Shown here one piece after another: positions 1 to 8,100 of a DNA stretch of 11,470 nucleotides. The stretch is taken from positions 247,389 to 258,858 of the forward strand of contig PJRA01000114.1 of assembly GCA_016987375.1 (NCBI GenBank). Reading direction: 5' to 3'. How positions within the stretch are numbered: the first letter of the stretch is position 1; each line of letters opens with the position of its first letter. Both the position numbers and the translations under genes were made by a program. This stretch comes from Brachionus koreanus. Lineage: Eukaryota > Rotifera > Eurotatoria > Ploima > Brachionidae. Under the pieces are notes generated by a model. It searched no databases, was not told the origin of the DNA, and saw only the letters and a list, made by a program, of their open reading frames with translations.

Positions 1-129
1 TTACAAAGAAATCAAGAAAAACGAAAGAAACTCAAGGGAAAAATCGACTTGAGTGGAAATCAAAAATAATGACCCTATGCTCCACAAGGAGTGAATAAGG
101 AAAAAAAAAAAAATTTAACAAAGCAGGAA

Positions 130-1225
130 GACTAACGTTGTCCCGCTATAATAGACTTTAAATTTTTTTATTTCTACAGACATTAAACAATCTGTTTTTT
201 AAACTGATTTGTTGCGATATCATTGCCTTTAAACAATTGATTTCCAAATTTTCAGTCAGCGATCTGATTTTACATTTGACGCTTTTCTTACTATTCACAT
301 ACGAGAAATAACAGCTTTGGATTCGATTTGCACTTATCAACTACTGACTTTTCATAGAGTTTATGAGCCAACTTAACTAGCGCTTTAACTGTTCTAGCCT
401 TCTTGCTGAATTTAGAATTCAGCTCTTGTATGTTCGTTGTAGAAGCTTCTCTGTATTTTGCAAAAGCTCTGAACTTAAGCTGACATGCTAACTAAACATT
501 TGAGTTAAACTAATCAGGATTTTTATCCACTCGACCAACCCACACTTAGAATTATCTCATTGTACTTTTTTGGAAACAGTTCACAACATATTTCAGTATT
601 TTTTCATTTGGTATATCAAACCAGTCTACTGAATTAAAATCTTTTCTAATGTCACCATAGTTGTCTTTGATGTAGTTCAGCTCTTTAATCATTTTTCCAT
701 TAGTTTTGACTCCTTCTTCCAAAATTACTCCAAAAATCAAACTCGAAAGCAGTCTCATTTAGTGCAACCAATTAGCTGTTTAATTAAAATATAATAAATA
801 ATGTCAGGATCATCAGCAAAAACCAAATTACAAAAGAACGTTCTCACCAAAAGTTGGCTGTATTACTAACTGGTGCAAAAAACAGTCGTTTAATATCACT
901 GGTAACTCTTCACTTGCCTTGCATCTAGGCCCAACTACAGCTCCACCCATCAACTTCTCATTCTTCTTGAATGAGAAGTTGATGGGTGGTGGAGCTGATA
1001 GGTGGAGCTGGAGCTGTAGTTGGGCTTCTTCTTCATTCGACGATAAACACATCCTTCTAGAAGCTTATATTTACCTGAATGCACCTGACACCAAAATTGT
1101 TCGAATTTTACTGAAAAACAGTCAACTTAATAAGATATTAAATAATTTCTGACATTAATACCCACTCCACCACCTGTTTGCTAATCCGGTTCATTTCTAT
1201 CATATCCAATCATTTATTCTTCTAT
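130..1225 (-). mobile_element. Decayed non-LTR retrotransposon (LINE): endonuclease to pre-RT region
   Basis: Reading the minus strand from high to low coordinates gives, in shifting frames, the landmarks of a CR1/Jockey-type LINE ORF2. The first is a GGGVGINVRNY strand of the APE-like endonuclease (about 1142-1174). Next come EQFWCQV and GCVYRR (about 1037-1100), LNDCFLHQLVIQPTF (about 850-895) and FADDPDIIYYI (788-820). A linker follows with a YIKDNYGDIRKDFNSVDW stretch (about 610-670) and KSTMR (552-566). The region before the reverse transcriptase has YEKSVVDKCKSNPKLLF and SYVNSKKSVK (about 270-360). Several frameshifts and in-frame stops show that it is dead. The catalytic GDFN segment of the endonuclease is missing, and a foldback (929-1025) sits where it should be. 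No RT motifs follow; the copy fades out below about position 158. Order and strand agree throughout, so LINE identity is secure; the clade is a guess. Confidence 0.82.
929..1025. repeat. Foldback (inverted repeat) with tandem GGAGCTG units
   Basis: Positions 943-963 and 969-989 are perfect 21-bp reverse complements around a 5-nt loop (964-968). The stem continues with 929-942 pairing to 1012-1025 if a 22-nt bulge (990-1011) is left out. The bulge is made of near-tandem copies: GGTGGAGCTG occurs at 988 and 1001, and GGAGCTG at 991, 1004 and 1010. The segment is clearly more GC-rich than its surroundings. It lies inside the endonuclease part of the LINE relic, between GCVYRR and LNDCFL. A template-switch or snap-back repair event followed by slippage would explain it, but this is inference. 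Confidence 0.9.
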
Positions 1226-2050
1226 TTTATTTTTGTACTTTTTTTCACTTGTTGGTAATTTTTAGTTTAATTCAATTTGCTTGAATAAATATAAATGGCA
1301 TAATTAATGACAAAGACCGTTGTTTACATTACCATGTCTGTGAATTACCTTAAATTTATATATTTTTTCAATTTAATTAGATTATTAAATAAATAAGAGA
1401 AAAAAAGGGTTTTTAAGCCGAGTCTTTTATGATGGTAATTTGTTTTGTGTTTTCGCTTCATTTACTTCTTAATGAATTTTCTTTTGAGTGGTTAGCCAAG
1501 TTTTATTTTATTTTTGAATCTTTTTCATATTGTATTTTATGTAATTGTAAATGAAGAAAACTTTAAACAAAATCTAGATTTGGGTTTAACTAAAATTTTA
1601 GAGCTTTTTATAATTGCAGTTTAATTTATTCATTTAACTTTAAAATACCACAAAGTACAAAAAGAACTGAAAGGATTGAAAATTTATAATAATCTCACAG
1701 TATATTTTGTGCCAATTATTTTCAACTTTTTGTTTTTACTTTATGAAAAACAAATTTTGATTGTGCGCAACCATTAGGTCTTAAAAATTCAAATTTTTTC
1801 AATAGCGTTTATCAAGTCATTTTGTTCAATAAACGAAAAAATAATTATAAAAGCAATTTTTTAGAAGTAAATATTTTAGAAATTCAACGATTTTGGCAAT
1901 TTATATCTGCAGTATAAAATTTTATTTATAGCTAGTAAAAATATTAAAGAGAAAAAATGAATGAATTTTTTTTTTAAAATAGAAAAGTATATAGAAAATA
2001 AAGAAATAAAAAATATATTTTTAAATTTTATTTTGAAGTAGTTGCTAAAA
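1226..2050 (+). other. AT-rich upstream region of the RanBP2 homologue
   Basis: No convincing open reading frame, RNA gene or element fragment was recognised here. It consists of AT-rich sequence with A and T runs, and the few open frames lack coding character. It must hold the 5' UTR and probably the promoter of the gene starting at 2051, but no TATA box or initiator can be called against this base composition. An in-frame TAG at 2039-2041 precedes the chosen start codon. Confidence 0.5.
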
Positions 2051-2125
2051 ATGATGTTCAAAACAAAATTTGAGCTTGACAAACATGTTGGTAAAATACT
2101 CATGAGAGCCAGAACCGATTCTGAA
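2051..2125 (+). CDS. RANBP2: RanBP2-like exon 1 (start codon)
   Basis: Encodes residues 1-25, beginning MMFKTKFELDKHVGKIL, and ends in phase 0 at GAA|GTAAAT. It aligns with the human N-terminus (RSKADVERYIASV). The second ATG at 2054 is an equally possible start. The following intron (2126-2170) is only 45 nt and ends TTTTTTTTAG. Confidence 0.8.
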
Positions 2126-5100
2126 GTAAATTAATTTAGAATTTGATAATTTTTTTAAAATTTTTTTTAGAAAAATAAAGAAGGCCTAAAAATCGCAAAG
2201 CTTTACATTGATATCAAAGAATTCGAAACAGCTGACTTCTACCTTAGTAATTATTTAAGCGAATTTTCACTTGATGCATTTGGTTGGAAATTAAAGGCTG
2301 AAGTAGCCGAGTTGAGCGAAAAAAATTGGATCAAAGCTGCAGACTATTATATCAAGTAACTTATAAGAGATTTATGATAAAACAAGATACTTAATTTTCT
2401 CAAAAGATCTTATAAAATTAGCGATGAGTCTGATAAAAAGTTATTGCTTAAAAGTAAAATTTTTTTTATTTAATTATTAGAATTTAATTTGAATTTATAA
2501 ATTCTAAGTTTGCAATTGTTTTTTTAATGTTCCGAAACTTGATTCAATCAAAGCCAAAGAATGGCTGGAAAAGGCATCAAAAATATTTCCTAACGAGAAA
2601 ATTATAGTGAATTTGAAGGAAAAGCTGGTTGATAGCATAGAAACACTTGATGAAAAAGAAATCCAAGAATGGGAATCATTTTTAATCAATGCCATAGTAA
2701 TACTGGTTTTTCACTTTTCATTTCTACCAGATCTAACTTTTTTTATTTACTCAAGAATGAAAACTGTTTGGATCAAGAGCTTAATTTAAAGTTTATCAGC
2801 ATTAATTTGAAGTGCAAAAATTATTTAAAAGCCTTTAAACATCTAATAAAAATAGAGTACAAATCATTATTCGAAAGAGATTCGAAATGGCATGATTTGC
2901 TTTTAAATTTAATCAAACCATTTATGGAAAGTGAAGAATTTAAAAAACTTGACAAATCAACAAAATTAATTTTTTACTTAATGACAATTAAATTAATGAT
3001 AAATCAAATTTTAAACCTAATGATCATAGATGACTTGACAGTTCTTAAATATACGTTTTTAAGGTATTTTAGTTTGATTTAAAAATTTTAAAATAATTTT
3101 TTTTTTCTTAACAAAGACTAGACCAGTTTATTTTGAAATTTGAGCGAGAAGAGCTGTTTGACTTTAAAGAAAAATTTATTCAAATTGTCTACAATGAGAT
3201 TGTATCTCAGCATTTTTACATACTTGGACTTTTATTTCTCAAGAACATGACAAATGAAGCTTACAATGTTTCATTAAGTGATGATGAATTTAGTAAAGAC
3301 ACCAAAGTTGGTTTACTGTGCTTGGTCAAATCAATGTCTTGCTCGAAACCAAATTCAGCAATATTAAATAGCAATGATTTTTCCAAAACAAAAAAGGATT
3401 CTATTATGAATTTAGTAGTGCAAGATTATTTCAAGTTGCTGCACAGAGATTCTTGCTGCCGTTATTCTTCTATTGGAAACTGGATTAAATTTTTCACCAC
3501 TATGACATTAGCTAATGATAATTCGAAAATTTTGAAGATAATTGATTTTTCTACCCAAAATTTTAAGGTATGAACTTTAATCTAGAATTATTTTTTTGAT
3601 TATTTGATTTCGTTGATATTTAAATAAATGATTAGAAAATTTCGCGAGTCAAAAAATTTGTGTTTTTTAGACTTTAATTTATCAATAAATAAAAGCAATA
3701 ATTTAGCTAATTTTCAAAATATAAACCAATATTCTTTATAAAATCTTTAGTCATATTTCCTCTCTAGTACTGTTGACGGCTTTTGGAGCAAAACAGTCAT
3801 CACAACCGTCCTTTAAGAAAATGAGCTATTGAGCGAAAAGGTGATAATCCGAAGAAAGATCCGGGATTTATGCTGAGTGAGGAAAGAGTTCGATTGCTAA
3901 CAGCTCTTCTATTTTCGCTATTGTTCTTCTTGCTTTTTGAGGTCGAGAATTATCTATAAAAAAGGAAATTTTCTTCAATTGAAGCATACATTCGTTCTAT
4001 TTGTTCAAAATAGAGATCAGCACTTGCAGCACAATTGTCTGGAATCAGCAAAAAGTGTATTACCTCTTGGAAATTTCACCAAGAAGACAACATCACCTTT
4101 TTATCAAAGAAAAGTCTTGTCAAAATTGACTGAGCTGGTTTAGAAAAGTACAACCATTGATTTCTGTTGTCATAATTTCAAAAATAGATCCAAATTCTCA
4201 TCAAAAGTAATGAATTGTCTGAAAAACTGTTCATCTAGTAAATTTTGACAAACAATTAGACATATTATTTTGGAGAACATTCAATTCTGTTTATTTTATC
4301 ATCATTTTTTATGACCTTAAGTTATAGAATTATATTGATGTGCTATAAAATAAAAAATGTCCAGCCTTTTAAAAAACGCAAAATTTTATGACTCGACATA
4401 ATATTTTTCTATAGGTTAATAATTATTTTCGTAGCTAATTTTATTTTTTCATTAGACAAAATAATTTAAAAAAAAAAGCTAATTTTAATAAAAAATAGTT
4501 AATACAATTAATTAGTAAATAAAAAATATAAAATATAGAGGAAAAATGTTAGAAAAAAAAGATTCACACTCTAGTAATTATTTTTTTTTTTGGGCGTCCT
4601 CTTTTTCTTGGATGTTGGTTTGAATGTATGTTTGTGATTAAAATTGATCAATTCGGTTAAACGAACATTGAATTATTATCTTCAATACGTTCAAATTTAC
4701 TAAATATATCTTTTGTTTGAATTTATCTTTTGAACGTATCGACTTGTACATTTTCATTACGATTATCACGTTGAATATCGGTTAACTAATACCATCTTTG
4801 CTTTTTTATGTTTTTATTCGTTTCAATATTCAAATCAAGAGCTGGAAATTTGCACAACCCAAGATTATAAGCTACTCTTTAATTAGCAAATAAAAATTTA
4901 TATCATTCCTAAGAAATTGAAAATACAAAAAGAAAATTAGATTTGTTTTAAGTTATAAATCATTAACTTTTATTAATTAGTGATCACTTATTCAAAAACT
5001 AAAAGTCTCCATCGCTATAGTTGGAATGTTCTTCTTAGCTCCTTAGTCAATTTGATGTTTGATGTATTCATGAAATTGTACTTAAAAATGAAAAAATGAA

Positions 5101-8100
5101 AACAAGATTACAAAATGAATAATAATTAGTGAAAAAAAATTTTTCTTTTTTTCTTTTTGAGTTAAAAAACGCTCAAATTTTGTCATACTTATAAAATTGA
5201 ATTTTTTTATGAATTTTTTTTTTACATCGCTTTCAAGATGTTTATTTTAATAAAAATAAAAAGCTTAAAATAATTAAAAAATTGATTTAAATTTTTTTTA
5301 AATAAAAAGGCCGATGAATATTTTGCCGAATTTTTGAACATCAAAGAGAGCAATGATTACCTTCTTTTTCGTAACAAACAAGGGTTAGACATTAAATATT
5401 CCAATTTTTACGATAACAATGCATTGGATTATGCAAACAAAAGTAATTTATTAACTAAATAAAAAATAAAAAGTTAATTTCTTTTTAATAATATTTAAGT
5501 TTGTCTGGAAAATAAATCTTTGGATTTAAATTATCTAATATGGCACGGACTTGTGAACACAAATTTTTTCTCAAAGTGCGACGATATTCCTGAAATACCA
5601 GCTTATTGTAAGAGCAAATTGAATAATTAAGATAAAAATTGAATTTAGATAATTTTTTATTTAGTTTTTTTTCATTCATCTAAAAATTCTGTTCGATTTG
5701 AGACAAATTTTGGGGTCGAAAATCTTAACATTTGCAATTTTGAATCGTTGAGTCTAATGGATTTGAAAATTTTTTATTATTCGGTGTTCTATCAAGCTTT
5801 GAGCAGACTAAAGTCAACTAAGAAAATTTTCATCAGACCATTTTGGCTAGAACCAGGCTTTTCAATTTCCTATCAATCAGATTGGTGGCTTTATTCGACT
5901 CAACAAGTCCTTAGGTCAAAAACAAGTCAAAATTTTATGAGCTCATCTTTGGATGAATTTTCAATTTTTGCTAAAATAGATTCTAAAAAACAAAGTGAAA
6001 TTTTAAAAATCCTAGAACTTATTCGCCTAAAGAATCCAAACGTTAAAATCTCAACTGAAACAAAAAACGAAATAAAATACAAAGTTAATTTAGAAATTAT
6101 TATTTGTGTTGCCAAATATCTACAATTTTTGAATGACTCTATTGATTCTTTAAACGTAATACAGTCTTTAGAAGAACGTGAGAAAATTTTGGAAACTTAT
6201 GGTCACAGTTTTGTCATGTTAAATTCAGAAGTGAGCAAGTCTCCAAAAGAAAAACAGTTTTATATAAAAAATTATTTACTTAAATACTGGAATTTTATTT
6301 TAAAACAATTAATAAAGCTAAAACAGATTTCTTACTCTGTCGAGGATTGCATTGACCAGTCAACATGTGACACTTCGCTTCTAAGTGAATCAACAATGAA
6401 TATCGCTTGTCAGACAAATCAGCTAAATTTATTTGATGACTATTTTGTGATATTTAAAGCTTGTGAAAGAGGAATGATTTCACCAGTCAAAGCGTTGACA
6501 AAAGAAGGATCATTTAGTGAAAATGTTAAGTTGTTTTCGCCAAAGTTAATTTCTCTTGAGTCTAATTCTCCTAGTCGATATCACGACTCCATTATACAAT
6601 CAGCACTTCTCAATTTAGTCTTGATTTTCTCATTACCTGATTATCCGACTGATGAAATGAATACTTTTCAGAATTTGGATGAGGCAATCAAAATTTTTAG
6701 TTCTGTTAATGAACTTTTAAAGAACAAATGGACAAATACGCTTGATGTTTATCAATTGCAGGTAAATATTTGAAATAGAATTAAATTTTAATTGAAAATA
6801 TGATCATAAATTCAAATTCAAAATAAATTTTCATAATTTAAAAACTTATTTTGTTTCAGCTTAGTGAATTGTAATTTATTAAAAATAATATTAATTTTTT
6901 AAATTTTGTGATTTGAAGACTTTCAGATTTTTCAGCAGACTAAATTTGGGTAATCTAAACTTTTTACAAGATGACAAATTTCTAGGAAAAAAATTTCAAA
7001 AAATTAATTTCACTTGAAAAAAAATAAGTAGAGAAAGACATTTGTGCATTTATATTCTAGATGTAAGAAAATGCAGAATATGTGCACGAACTCGATTGAA
7101 AAAAAAATCGAGAAATTCTAAAGATTTTTCAAAGATTTTTTACTGATTATTTGAAGACTGAATTTTATAAAATTCAGAAAAAGAAACAAATAATTTTCAC
7201 TTTATACAAAAAATATTTAAATGATGTTGTCCAGAGAAGTTTTGAAACGTTTGTATTCTGTTAAACTATCCTTCATAATGATGTATAAATAACCAACAAC
7301 TGGTTAATCAAAAGGCTTGTGTTCATTTACATTAAAGATTTACTAACACTTCATTCATTAACCCTTCAAAATAATTAATTAATTTTCAATTTCTTTATAA
7401 CTCTATTATAAGTTTTTTTAGATTTAAATTGAAAATTTAAATTTCTATTTTAAAAACTACTGAAAACGGTTTTTTAAACTCAAGTTTATTTGTTAGCAAC
7501 TGAAGATGTGTTCTAGTTAGATTGACCTAAATGTCATACCAGCAAAAATTTTGCTAATCAATAAGAGACTTTTAATAATAGCTAAATTTTTATTTTCACA
7601 TATTTATATTTAAATCCTATTTATATTCCTAAATTATCTAATTAAAAAATATAACAAAATAATCAATTTATCACTATTCAAAATTGTACATTATTTTTTT
7701 TTCTTTTCTTTCTTATTTTATTTTAAGAATATTTAATTTAGATTTAAGATAATGTGGTAAAATTATTAAAAAAAAGGATTATTAATAAATAATTTTTTTT
7801 AACATCGCCTTAAAGGCGTTCATTGAAATAATAAGTAAATTAAAAATAAATAAAATACATATAACGTAATTCTCCGAATTTAGTGACATGCCTTTAAAAT
7901 AGAGTACTTTATTTTAGTGACACTCTGTTATAACATGTAATAGATTCTATTGTGACATGTCATTAAGTATTTTAGTGACATGTCACTAAATTCAGATGAT
8001 TACGTTATTATAAATTAGGCCATGTCCCAAAATCTTGTAAAATAACAAGTATAACTAGAATCTATTAGAAAAGTTCTTCAATTCAGGACCAGTTATCGTT

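Larger units (their letters stand above)
3568..5309 (+). other. Intron 6 (1742 nt), expanded by mobile elements
   Basis: Begins GTATGA after AAG and ends AAAAAG before GCCGATG. Joining across it keeps phase 0 and gives ILKIIDFSTQNFK|ADEYF, which continues the human alignment (FLKEIVETFANKSGQSALY). Inside are a mariner transposase relic (3765-4264, minus), an unidentified decayed frame (4564-4842, minus) and a retroelement 3' tail (about 5209-5262, plus). The stretches 3568-3764, 4265-4563 and 4843-5208 are AT-rich with nothing recognised. Confidence 0.82.

Noticed and set aside
828..1152. Overlapping open frames on both strands (74 and 77 codons)
   Set aside because: They are kept open by the foldback and by pieces of the decayed LINE endonuclease. 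Neither is a gene.
1876..2103. Minus-strand 75-codon frame rich in Phe/Ile/Leu
   Set aside because: It comes from A/T runs antisense to the upstream region and exon 1, with no homology or coding character.
2504..2695. Minus-strand 63-codon frame
   Set aside because: It is antisense to exon 4 of the RanBP2 homologue, which has clear sense-strand similarity.
2607..2789. Plus-strand frame running from exon 4 through intron 4
   Set aside because: Exon 4 is real, but reading through the donor at 2697 gives a non-homologous tail; the spliced product continues the RanBP2 alignment.
3937..4143. Plus-strand 68-codon open frame, with faint resemblance of neighbouring plus frames to ISXO2-like transposases
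   Set aside because: The minus strand of the same DNA gives a much longer ordered match to a mariner transposase with correct DD34D spacing; the plus frame is a shadow.
5485..5679. Minus-strand 64-codon frame
   Set aside because: It lies antisense across exon 8 and its introns; the sense strand carries the conserved frame.
7035..7130. Short plus frame with a CRICARTRLKKKSRN-like stretch, possibly a transposase zinc finger or a missed exon
   Set aside because: Too short and isolated, with stops nearby and no matching neighbouring motifs or splice phases.
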